A stretch of DNA of 29,970 nt from Acanthaster planci (lineage: Eukaryota > Echinodermata > Asteroidea > Valvatida > Acanthasteridae). The translations under genes and the position numbers were made by a program. Positions 20,660 through 29,970 of the stretch are shown in pieces (position 1 is the stretch's first letter; each line of letters starts with the position of its first letter). A model generated the notes under the pieces. The model was not told where the DNA came from and did no database searches. It worked only from the letters and a program-made list of their open reading frames with translations. The stretch spans positions 767,065 to 797,034 of the forward strand of contig NW_019091529.1 of the NCBI RefSeq assembly GCF_001949145.1. The letters are read 5' to 3'.

Positions 20660-22430
20660 TAAAATCTTTAAGATTCTAAGTGAACTCTTCCAATCTGTGC
20701 ATGCAAACTTTTGACAACATTTTTCTACCCCACCTACAGTAGGCTGTCATACGGTACAAAATAAACCAAACGAGAAAGAAACGTGACTGTGCAGGGGTGG
20801 GGTCCCCTTCTGACCTCTACACAGTGTTTCTTCCCAGGGTGTATCTCTTTGCTTGTTCCCTCATCTACAAACCTCAGATATCACATACAGAGATTCCATG
20901 TAATCGGTGGTCTCTTTCGTGAAAATTAACTGCAGCTCACATTGCAACGTTTGTAGAAACGAGCAAAATGGCCTTCTAAAACTTTCATATTGATTTTTCC
21001 TTAATGTATTACAAAATCGTTAGATACATGTACATGTATCACACAAGTTTCTCTCAGTGTGTTTTCCCCAAGGGGGGTTGGAGTCGTCTTCAGTATCGTA
21101 AATATTTTGACTTATTTGTATACTGAAACATATTGCTTGGGTTTTAAAATTTATATTGTGCGACCATTAATGGAGATCAGTAAATTATGCTTCTTGTAAG
21201 GCTTTCATCATGTGTTTTTTCTTTTTTTAAACTAAAGAGCATTTGGAAGTATGAGTTACTGTACCGAACAAGTGGTAAAAAATTTAAGCACAGCAATGAA
21301 TATGGACTCTTTTTAATTCAGAACATCTTTTTCTAGCTAATACCTCCTACCTTAAAGTGAAATTTCATGTTGTATGGTGCAATAATGTACTGCTAACTCA
21401 TAGTTGAATAGTTTGACAGCATAATAAAGTAACCTTTCGAGTAGATGCCATGTTTCAGCAGTCATTATTACGGTGGCTGAGTAGCTCTAAACAGGTTAAA
21501 TATTTATTGATTTGATTTTTGTGTTAGGAGATTCTCTCACTTATTTTGAAGTCACCTTTTCCTTCAGGCTTGATAAATCTGCAGGCTGTGACCAAAATGG
21601 CTGTTTTGCTGCTGGTGGTGTTGCGAGAGGTAGTATGCTCCATAGTCCATTGGAGTAAAAATAACTTGTTTTGGTTACCAACTCAACCTATGGAAGTGAG
21701 ACAAACATATCTCAGTTGCAAGCTCAGGTTTCCTGTTTCTATAAAAAGCAAGATGTTCACTTTACTGTCAAAGGCTGTAAGGTATTACAGTGAGACGAAT
21801 GTTCCAGTTGTATGGGAAGGCTCGGTAGCATAATAGACCTACAACACAATGGCGTAATGCAGTGTTTACCGCGGTGGATTGTGGGTGAAAGGTGGGGATG
21901 TTGCAGGAACGCATCGACGTGACACGTTATGTTTAACGTATACATGTACTATATGGCGTGTTGAAAAAAATCCCGATTATCATCAGAAATGGTCCAGGCA
22001 TGTGAACTGCTGTGTAGGCCTGTGCCGGGTACCCGCCCGTAGATTTCAAAACCTTGTTCCATTTTTCCGCTCTGGGTACCCGTAAAAAAGTAAATAAATT
22101 AGGAATAAACATCCATGCATAAAATGTCTGTGAAATTTCTTACTGAAGGAGAAACGTCCTGGAGAACCACCGTGCCGCTGAAAACCCGGTCCCGCGGTCA
22201 TACATGAAACTTGAGTTCGGAGATCGACAGCTAATTTTGTTACCCACTCCGCCCATTGTACCGCAAGCCGTTTTCCTAGTTTCGGAATTTCCCAGAGCGA
22301 AAAGAGCAAAAAAAAACCACTAAAATTCACGGGTGATAGTCACTCGCTACGTGTGATTTCAAATATTTCTTTAAATTGAATAGTCATATAAACCTTCTAA
22401 TATATAAACCATCTAATGCCTGCTTAATCA
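20660..22430. other. non-coding stretch with palindromes
   Basis: GATACATGTACATGTATC at 21023-21040 is a perfect 18-bp palindrome. CGGGTACCCG near 22027 and GGGTACCC near 22074 are a pair of KpnI-type palindromes about 47 bp apart. The frames at 21546-21833 and 22046-22330 have no motifs. No exon was recognised. Confidence 0.45.
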
Positions 22431-22483
22431 AACTGACTTTTTTAGAGTGTCCGTTTTTGTTAATTTAGCAAAAACTGCAAGCT

Positions 22484-22625
22484 CCCCCCCCCCACTCTCG
22501 GATCGCGCGGCGTTACCACGCGAAGTCGTTGCCAACTCAACTGTACGGGCGCAGCGCGGGCGCAGCGCTAGCGCAGCAGAAATGCATGTGACGTATGGAT
22601 TCGTCAACTGTGCGGCGCGGGGAGG
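22484..22625. promoter_or_regulatory. dense CpG patch, possible promoter
   Basis: A C10 run (22484-22493) is followed by roughly 130 bases with about 20 CpG dinucleotides. These include GCGCAGCGCGGGCGCAGCGC near 22551 and a TGACGTAT half-CRE near 22589. The surroundings are AT-rich and poor in CpG. This could be a CpG-island-like promoter of a gene with an unrecognised first exon, or a repeat. The 67-codon frame starting 22769 lies just downstream with no known domain. Confidence 0.4.
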
Positions 22626-22640
22626 GTAACGTTGATAGCT

Positions 22641-23611
22641 CACTGTACAGCTGAAAAGTCGAGTCAAACCTTACGCAATTTCTACCTTTTTAATTCATTG
22701 GAATTCTTATTTTTCATCTAATTTTCGCAAAATTAAAAAATTCTCTATTAGAAAAGCAACTTTTTACAATGGTTTTGGCTCAGGCTGAAAATGGATTTTT
22801 CTATGGTTACTTTTTTTTTGGTGAAGACGTTTTTGTCTCGATCCTAAACCGATCCAGAACTAGGAAAGGTGTTATCGTCACTTTCGTCGATCGGTCCTGT
22901 GAGTCCAAATATAAAAGCTTAGATTTTGAAAAAAAAATTGAAGTATATCCAATACACAAAGTTGACTTCTGACCATATTTCACTCAAATTTGAGGATTTT
23001 TTTAGCCGCAGTCTTGTCTCCCGACATGCCCAAGTGCATGCAGGTAGGCCCCATGCATGCTTGGGTTGGCATATATGGTAACCTTGCTAAGTTAAGTTCA
23101 TCGGCGTTCACAGATGAAATGGAAAATAGGCAAAGATTTCCATAAGAAGTTAGGTAGTTCTCCTCTGTTGTGCCAGAAAAATTATGAGAAAGAGTTTCAC
23201 ATATGAAGTTCCCAAGTCATGTCTGAAGAGAAAGGCAGCTTCTTCGTTGGTCATTTTGCCGGGAAACAACCGCTTCCCCCACTCACTTGTCCGCCGGAAA
23301 ATCGTTGGATCCGGTACATCGTAAGTTTTGTCTCCGCCTACAAAATGTAGACAGTGCATTACAGAGGTCCGTTGGCTTCGCTTTGAAATCGGACCTTAAT
23401 TCTCTCGAAAATCTGTCGCCTTTGCGGTCCCATCGAAGTTTAAAAACGCAGCTCTGGCGTTCGTTGAGTGCTTGATAAATACAATGGAACACAGCAGTTC
23501 AACATGGACCATTTCGGACGATAATCGGAATTTTGTAATTTTTTTCCTTTTTTGTGTAAGGTCGATACACACGCCGTATATAGTATACGTTACACATAAC
23601 GGCATCCCGGG
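22641..23611. other. non-coding or unrecognised stretch
   Basis: A 67-codon plus frame (22769-22972) and a 69-codon minus frame (23150-23359, containing KTYDVPDPTIFRR) were examined. Neither shows a known domain or a full set of splice sites. An imperfect hairpin of CCCAAGTGCATG (23029-23040) with CATGCATGCTTGGG (23052-23065) is present. Confidence 0.4.
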
Positions 23612-24332
23612 GGCTGCAGCAAAGATCGTATAGCGCCGCGAAGCGCCGAATTCACCGTGAATACACGTAAAATGTCGTAATCACACGGGCGCCATTTGAG
23701 CAAGCGATACGCCTGCGCAGCGCGGCAGCCATATGCGCCTGGTGAGCTTGCGCCCAAGGGCAGCCCCATTGAAGACTATGTAAAATCGACCACGTTTGCA
23801 GCCCCGGTGCGGGCAACCGAAGTCCCTCAGGCCTCTCAAACAAAAAACAAAGTGTTCTGGGGTCATTCAGCTCTCAATTTATTTTCAATTTTTAGTAGGT
23901 TAACCAATGAAATCTTTAATTATCCACCCAAAACATACTCACCTTCCAAAAAGTGAACGTTCCCAAGTCTGTCAGCGGCCATTTTTCAAAGGACATCCCT
24001 GCACCTTTTCAGGCTCTTGCGACATTTTTTCAGTGGCATTTTTCTATGCTTCACCCTGGGATGGGAGCTCTTGAATCTAGGGAGTTCATTCTGGGCCATT
24101 CTTTCACAATCCCACAAATTCTTGGGCCACACAATCTTCTCTTTTCCAAATAAACTGTGGGGGGGGGGCACTTTTTGAGCGCCTCGGCCTGCCGAAGAAT
24201 TTCCCTTGCCCTAAGCATTACTGTAAACTGCGCAGGCGTATTGCTTGCTCAAATGGCGCCTATGGTAATTACATCTTTTGGACAGAGTTTATCTATCTTG
24301 CGCTTCGGCGCTATACGATCTTTGGGCTGCAG
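23612..24332. mobile_element. 705-bp inverted-repeat DNA transposon with 8-bp TSD GGCTGCAG
   Basis: The element runs 23620-24324. It starts CAAAGATCGTATAGCGCCG and ends with the exact reverse complement, CGGCGCTATACGATCTTTG. The inverted repeats extend about 100 bp. A second strongly matching block, GGCGCCATTTGAGCAAGC, then ATACGCCTGCGCAG, lies at 23688-23720 and, inverted, at 24228-24260. The direct repeat GGCTGCAG flanks both ends (23612-23619 and 24325-24332), a perfect 8-bp target duplication. An 8-bp duplication and a CA terminus suit the hAT or P superfamilies; which one cannot be decided. The interior has no transposase frame (longest 86 codons at 23696-23956, spanning part of the left repeat), so it is non-autonomous. 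Confidence 0.88.
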
Positions 24333-24544
24333 ATGAAGCAAGGACCTTGCGGCAACCTAGCTAGACCTACATGTAGTACCTACAGCCGGTGTACCTGGAA
24401 AAACTAGGAGAGTGACTTGCAGTACTGTAAGTATTTAGGCCAAAAGACACCGAGGATTCCTTAAAAGCGCGCAAGGCATGTAGCTTGGAAGCCCGACTGC
24501 CTGAAGAAACCTGTAATGTAACGTTTTTAGGCGACAATGACCGA
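24333..24544. other. spacer between two inverted-repeat elements
   Basis: Only about 210 bp separate the two elements. Nothing recognisable lies within. Confidence 0.5.
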
Positions 24545-25031
24545 GAAGCAGTGGGGTTCATTACCTTTAGCACCCTGTTCCTATTATAAATAAGGGAACA
24601 AATTCTACTTTTCGAATAAGTTGTTGGGGATGTCCTCTTTCATGTCAGAAAGGAAAGAGACCAGGGCTTTTGGTTTTGAGGGAGATTTTTGGGTAACACT
24701 GCAGCGTACATGACCGCCCCTGACATGCCTGAAGTGAAGAGCTGTGAACGACAAATTTAATAAGAGAACGTAGTTTGGTTCCCTGACCTGGATGGAGATT
24801 TGTTTTGATGAATCCAAAATTCCGGAGTCAGGTAACCAGACGAAACACAAAACGGCGTGATTCGACTGAGTCATTGTGTCATACTAAACTCGGGTAAGAA
24901 ATTTGAAGTTTTTGCTTACATATTGTCAAAATTCACCTAAAGTAGGCCTGTCAAAATATTAGTTAGTTTGAGCAAGTGGCCTTTGGAACAGGGTGCTACT
25001 GCTTAGTAATGGTAATGAACCCCGAAGCAGT
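24545..25031. mobile_element. 471-bp inverted-repeat MITE with 8-bp TSD GAAGCAGT
   Basis: The element runs 24553-25023. The left terminus is GGGGTTCATTACCTTTAGCA followed by CCCTGTTCC. The right terminus is its reverse complement, except for a 12-base insertion within GCTA...GGTAATGAACCCC. GAAGCAGT stands directly outside both ends (24545-24552 and 25024-25031), a perfect 8-bp target duplication. The 89-codon minus frame inside (24605-24874) has no transposase motif. The superfamily is unresolved: hAT, P and Merlin make duplications of this size, and the GGGG start is unlike the usual hAT CAG. Confidence 0.85.
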
Positions 25032-25230
25032 TAGGCCTAGGTTATTCTGTCAGTCTGGCCTATTAAAGAAAGAGTCGTAATTTAAGTTGGCCTGTGTTGC
25101 ACTGAGGCACTTTGAAACACTTGGAGTTGGCACTGGCAGTGTACCTGTACCACCTTGTACACGGTACAGGAGTATATTTATTAAGCATAGACCTGGAGGG
25201 ATCAGGTCAACTCGGACCCTAGCCCCACAA

Positions 25231-25293
25231 GTAGGGCTGTAGTGGCTCGCTTTAGTACAATCTGTCTCTTTTCTGTCTCCACCACAGCCCTAC
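25231..25293. repeat. hairpin with 15-bp arms
   Basis: GTAGGGCTGTAGTGG (25231-25245) and CCACCACAGCCCTAC (25279-25293) pair at 14 of 15 positions around a 33-base loop. Its role is unknown. Confidence 0.8.
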
Positions 25294-26848
25294 ACGTACT
25301 TCAAGGCATGTCTTAAATGCCTGAAATCCAAACTGCAGGATTGTTACAAACTTTAAATCCTAATATCTTCCGAAATGAGAATGACTCAACAATTTTAATG
25401 ACACCGCATACCGGCGTATTCCTCAGAGTTTGGACTTTTATATGAGCACCCTAAAGCTTTCCCAAACCATATTTTCCGATATATGGCGCCTTGAAAACCG
25501 GGCCTGTAATATTTATAGGCTGACCATGGGCGGTGCCATTTTAAAAATGAAAGCAGCGCTTCTTGCATCGGATTTCAAGGCACCCTACTGGCGCTCTGGT
25601 ATAGATTGTACCATGCAAAACTGGTTCCCCGTCACACTTTGTGTGACAGACAAATAAGGAACCGGTGAAATTAAATTTGAATAACATTAATATGTATGTT
25701 TTTGTATCATGCTCCACACACATGCTATGGGCTTACTGTACACTAGCAAAATGCGCGCGCAACTTATTACTAAGCAATACTGTGACAACGTGAATTATAC
25801 ATGTACGTCTGCGGCACCTGTCGAGTTGATGTCCAACATTATAACACACTGTGATCAACGACTGTTGCATGCAAGATCTATTCTGACTTCACTGTACATG
25901 CATTTATATATAGGCCTAATCTGGTTTTATACACAAGGGGAGAGAAAGAATTGATTGTCCGTTGATTAATTGTACCAAGTTTTTGACTCAAGGGGGGATT
26001 CCGTATTTATTGTGGGAAGTTTTTGGAATTTTTCACTAAAAAGAAATGATTTATAACTTATCTATAAAAAGCTGGATATAATGTATTTTCCAACTATATT
26101 TGTTTCTTTTCTTTTCTCTTCATTTCTATATTTTTTAGGGATGGGGGGAGTATGGATGAGCAAATTGTTGGAAAATTGAAGACAGAGCATATAATGTAAA
26201 GGACAGAACATACATTTACACATGTACATGTACCTAAACAAAAACATGTACTCTATTTTGACAAATTGGTAGGAGGCTTCTGAGGCACCAGTACGCAAAG
26301 ACTGGTACTTGTACTGTACCTGGTAAACACCACAATAGTCATCTGAATGAGCAGGCACAAAATGGAATGAATTGGTATAAAATACAACTATATAGTATAG
26401 GGCTATTATTGTTTCAAGTGTAATGTGTGAAAATAATCTTTCAGAAGCACTGATAAACCTCAGAGGAACCTTCTGTTTGGTATGGTTTCCGATTTCTTTC
26501 AAATTTCTTAGAAATGACAGATGTACTGTAAGCGTACAAGCATGACAAGTTGGCAAATCCCACACACCGTCACACGGTAGGGCCCTACTTGAGAACTTTA
26601 AATTTTAAAAATATCAATTACTGGATGCAAGACCACAATCTGAGTATGATGGTGTATTTCCCATCAGAGCCAATAATTTCCTGTTTTAAAAATGGGTATT
26701 GCCTGTTTCGCCAAATCTTGAAATTTGAAGCATGCAGTGGAAGTACATGTATGGTGTACTGTACATTGCACTGCCACATTGTGGGTTTAGTGCAGCACAT
26801 GCCTAAATGTAGCATGCCGTGATTCCAAATCTTCTCACATAACCACAT
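25294..26848. other. AT-rich non-coding stretch
   Basis: The 167-codon minus frame at 26062-26565 is the longest plain frame here, but it is rich in Tyr/Phe/Cys from AT-rich sequence and has no motif, so it is not called. TACATGTA-type repeats lie near 26220-26232. Confidence 0.45.
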
Positions 26849-26940
26849 GTACATTAGACTTGGGTGGTATTGCCTTTTTCGATACCGCGGTATTTGTGAA
26901 AAAAATACTGCGGCATTTACTAATACCGTGGTATTCGTTG
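26849..26940 (+). repeat. GGTATT/AATACC-rich repeat, left copy
   Basis: It begins GTACATTAGACTTGGGTGGT and continues with ATACCGCGGTATT, AATACTGCGGCATT and AATACCGTGGTATTCG. The same pattern recurs in reverse at 29550-29693, beginning from GTACATTTAGCTTGGGC on the minus strand. The pair could be the ends of one 2.85-kb element or two separate copies. Confidence 0.7.
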
Positions 26941-27356
26941 CAGAAGGCATCAAAAAGCAGCGGCAATGCTGACATTCAGTGGCAAAACACAAACAAAACT
27001 AGGGGCCAGCATACAGGGATTTTAAAGTCACAAAACCTCTAAACTTAATAAGTATTATAATTTATCTGTCCATTTGATGTCAAATAAATATTATTTTTGT
27101 GAAAGAATTTTTAAAAATGAACAGTGTTTTAAATACCGATTTGTTGCTCCGTGATTCCTATCTGTGTGGTTACTCGAAAATGAAAATCTGCACGTGTACA
27201 TGTACATGTATGTACTACAGTCAAGTTGGTACTCGCTGAGACAGTGTGTTGATGTAATGATTACTTGCCGGTCACCAGTTGCTGCTCCTCTTAGCTGTGC
27301 CCTAATACTGTGCATGTGCAATAGTAAGGTGGCTTCCAGAAAACTCTGCGGAGCGG
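26941..27356. other. non-coding stretch
   Basis: GTGTACATGTACATGTATGTAC lies near 27194. No gene was recognised. Confidence 0.45.
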
Positions 27357-27478
27357 CAGTCGACTCTCGTTTTTACGAAATTGGTTGTAACAAATTCTGA
27401 TTATAATAAAAACAAATCTGTGGTCCCGGCAAAAATATGCACATTTCTATGAAAAGAAAATCTGTTACAGCAAAATCA
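27357..27478 (+). mobile_element. pogo/Tigger-like terminus (remnant)
   Basis: CAGTCGACTCTCGTTTTTAC opens a stretch with decayed repeats of the GTTATAACGAA type (GGTTGTAACAAAT, GATTATAATAAAA, CTATGAAAAGAAAA) and GTGGTCCCGGC. This arrangement suits pogo/Tigger-like ends. No partner terminus or transposase is visible, and no TA duplication precedes it. Confidence 0.6.
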
Positions 27479-29549
27479 CAATACATGTATATGAAATTCC
27501 TGGCACAGTGGTACCAGCATTTGCATTTGTGAATCGTGGTGGTGAAAACACATGCGCAGTGCACCACACTGGTTCCCGCCAGGCTGAACCATTGCCAATG
27601 AAGGCTGATGGAAATGCGGCAACCTGTCAATGTACAGTTTCTGCCTACTTGAAAAGGTTGTACGTTCCACTAGTCGAATGCAACTCTATAGTTGCAAGTG
27701 AAAGTAAAAAATCACTGCCATCACAAATTTTTCGGCAGGTTCATTCACAAAAAATTGATCTCATGTCTGTGTTTGTGTTTTCTGTGTTCAGTGTTGAATT
27801 TCATTTGAGATTGTATTGCTTGTACTCGAGTGAGCGTGTTTCCACAAAATTTCCAGCCGCAACATGAGGCTTGTCGCCCCCCATATGCGTCACACATACT
27901 TACAACGCGATACAGACATTGTTTGTCAGTTTTCTGTTGTCATGACAGGCATAGTGCACGATTAAAAAATCAATGATATTTTTTATTGATTACACAAATG
28001 CCAAAACAAAAAATCCCACCCCATTTCCGATAAAAATATGCCCGAAATAAGTTCGCTTGACTATTCTCGCATTACAAGAGTCCAACTAATCGCCCAACAC
28101 TGAATTATTCATGTTGCTGCAAAAGGTCTAGCCAATGAGACTATGTGTTTTCATGACGTACATGTACATTTGGCAAGACACAGCTATCCAGTTGCAATAT
28201 TCGTTCATGACATCATGCTTCTTCAGCAACCATCTCCTGCACGGGGGGCCGCGCTGCAGCGTGCGATTGAATACAGATTAACGATCAGTCGTGTCTTGCA
28301 GTTAGTGTCAAAAATCAAAAGTCAGATGAAAAATTAAACTTGTGTTGGAAAGACTACTTCCATGGATGGGGGCTTTAGTTGATGAGCCTTCACATTCTTT
28401 CAGGTACATACATGCCTGCATGTGCATGCAGGTTAATTACTGTTAGCTTCGTCGTCATCCAATGCGATTGAAAGTCTTTTAAAAATCCCTGGATCGGTGC
28501 CTTCACATATATTTTTTATTTTATTTCACAATTACATTAAACATATCCTGTGACAGTGAAGTTTATTCTAAACACAGCACAAGGTGTTTAATTAATCATA
28601 ACCAGGAGATCTCTTTTATCAACCATGTTGTCCTCAATTTATTCCAGACAAACTGAAATACAGACAGTGAGATGTGAGGAATCAGGTTTTTGTGGTTGGA
28701 ATGAATGCGGGAACAATAAGAAATGATCTTTGATTGTTGTGGATGTTGAATAGATGCAGATTTATGGTATCATTTTATAGTTTAAAACACACATTCCTGT
28801 TCGGTAGATTTTCACACTCTACTTGTAAATTTATTTATTCTGGCAAAAAGACAATTTATAATGACAGTCACAATACAAAATCACAAACAGACTAAGAATA
28901 GTAAAAGACAGAAGCCAAGGATAGCCCAAGAAAGCTGTAATAAACAGCTTATTTCCATTGGGGTCCTCACAAAAAAGAAAAACATTTATACAATACTTAA
29001 AATATTAAAAAATACACTGGTGGTCAACATAGATTTTTTGGAAAAGGTGTAAGATTTTGAAAAATAACCCACAAATTTAAAATTTAAATTTTAAAATTCG
29101 GATTTTGATGACGTTGTATACAAAGGACAAAAAAGACCCAAAGAGAACCCAAGGCTAGCATAAGGAGTATTTGCATTTTCTGATCCACTAATAAAAGTCT
29201 TCGGAAAATAAAGTCCAGTGCGGACACGGAAGATCAACTGATTTTTAGTTCCCAAGCTGTAGGGCTGTGATACATGTATGTGCCAGTGAGCAATACAGTA
29301 AGCACGGCCTACAAGCTATTCCAAATCCGCAAACTCGACGCCGGTGATAGGAAAACAAAACCTTGTGACAGGCGGGTTGATGGCTGCATGCTGAAGTATC
29401 ACATTACGTCTTATCTCCTTACCAAAAGAGACAATACGAACAGATGCTGGGTGATCGAAACCACAAAGTATAGAGTCACTGGTTGTGGAAATAATTGTCT
29501 GCTTTCATCTTACCAGGGTTGTGGGAACATTCTGAACAGATTAGCCCGA
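27479..29549. other. non-coding stretch
   Basis: A perfect 8-bp-arm palindrome CCTGCATG-TG-CATGCAGG lies at 28415-28432. An almost pure A/T self-complementary tract is at about 29067-29097. The 119-codon plus frame at 27508-27867 and the 96-codon frame at 29274-29564 show no domain. Confidence 0.4.
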
Positions 29550-29693
29550 ATACCGTGGTATTGAAATTCAATACTGAATTATCCGGTATTCCAGTATTCG
29601 TGGATTGTTAGTCGGTATTTTTCAGTATTAAAACAGAACCGCAGTATTTGGTAATACCGAAATACTGCCCAAGCTAAATGTACATTTGTATAT
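29550..29693 (-). repeat. GGTATT/AATACC-rich repeat, right copy (inverted)
   Basis: On the minus strand it begins GTACATTTAGCTTGGGC, then AGTATTTCGGTATTACC and AATACTGCGGTT. It matches the start of the repeat at 26849 and ends with AATACCACGGTATTCG. Confidence 0.7.
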
Positions 29694-29970
29694 GAACACA
29701 CATGTACATGTAGTTGCCACATGGTCACTTGATGGGGGGGGGGAATTTGAGGTTGTACACATGTAGGCATACTTTTAAATGTGCACTTGTGGAGTGTGGG
29801 CCACGCTGACAGACTGGTAATACCCTTAGCAGAAAAAAATCAATGCGTGGTACACAGTCTGTCTTTTTTTTTTAAATTCACATCTCTTCAACATTTTGCC
29901 ACCAGACTACATGTACATGTACTTACCAGTACTATCGTTGCCAATATTTTTAGATATGTGTAAGGACACA
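29694..29970. other. non-coding right edge
   Basis: A G10 run lies at 29734-29743 and CATGTACATGTA repeats near 29700 and 29910. No gene was recognised. Confidence 0.5.

Noticed and set aside
22769-22972. 67-codon frame downstream of the CpG patch
   Set aside because: It starts in a fair context but shows no known domain or donor site; kept only as a note with the CpG patch.
23150-23359. Minus-strand frame with KTYDVPDPTIFRR
   Set aside because: It looks protein-like, but no family, start or splice pairing could be supported.
26062-26565. 167-codon open frame, minus strand
   Set aside because: Composition follows AT-rich DNA (Tyr, Phe, Cys, Ile), there is no motif, and no splice context is needed to explain it; chance is likely.
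27508-27867. 119-codon open frame, plus strand
   Set aside because: No domain, no splice support, and a composition like its surroundings.
1-29970. CRISPR arrays, bacterial operons, rRNA or standalone tRNA genes
   Set aside because: None seen. Direct repeats are minisatellites or transposon parts, and the only tRNA-like sequence is the SINE head.

Overview
The window is AT-rich animal nuclear DNA, most likely from a marine invertebrate. Four things point that way: spliced coding exons with canonical GT/AG borders, a tRNA-derived SINE, a DIRS-type tyrosine-recombinase retrotransposon, and many TACATGTA-type palindromes. Species cannot be read from the sequence. There are no operons and no bacterial-style genes. 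Almost all short open frames are chance.

Layout. 1-7.5 kb is non-coding apart from a 23-bp minisatellite at the left edge and one minus-strand SINE (about 5540-5866). From 7.5 to 14.3 kb lie three co-oriented copies of one roughly 0.59-kb non-autonomous DNA transposon (7493-8076, 8966-9555, 13689-14276). They have TTAA termini and inverted ends, so they look piggyBac-like. The third contains an assembly gap. Between copies 2 and 3 is the only convincing host gene: the last two coding exons (10365-10434 and 11512-11693) of a plus-strand protein I do not recognise. Its upstream exons are not identified. A pogo/Tigger-like terminus lies at 12462-12480.

From about 15.96 to 20.65 kb is a decayed DIRS-like retrotransposon. 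In order it has a 5' leader with a triplicated motif, gag-like fragments, reverse transcriptase, RNase H, a linker, tyrosine recombinase, a 3' hairpin and AATAAA. It is a pseudo-element with frameshifts and stops. One of the two Asp codons of the RT YLDD box is missing, the RNase H motif is shortened, and the recombinase HxxR arginine has become Gln.

From 20.7 to 30 kb there is no convincing gene. There is a dense CpG patch (about 22495-22625). Two short inverted-repeat transposons each have a perfect 8-bp target-site duplication: 23620-24324 (duplication GGCTGCAG) and 24553-25023 (duplication GAAGCAGT). A second pogo-like terminus starts at 27357. A pair of GGTATT-rich repeats sits in opposite orientation at 26849 and 29693. 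The window is a gene tail embedded in layered, mostly dead mobile DNA; the two 8-bp-TSD elements and the TTAA trio are its clearest structured signals.
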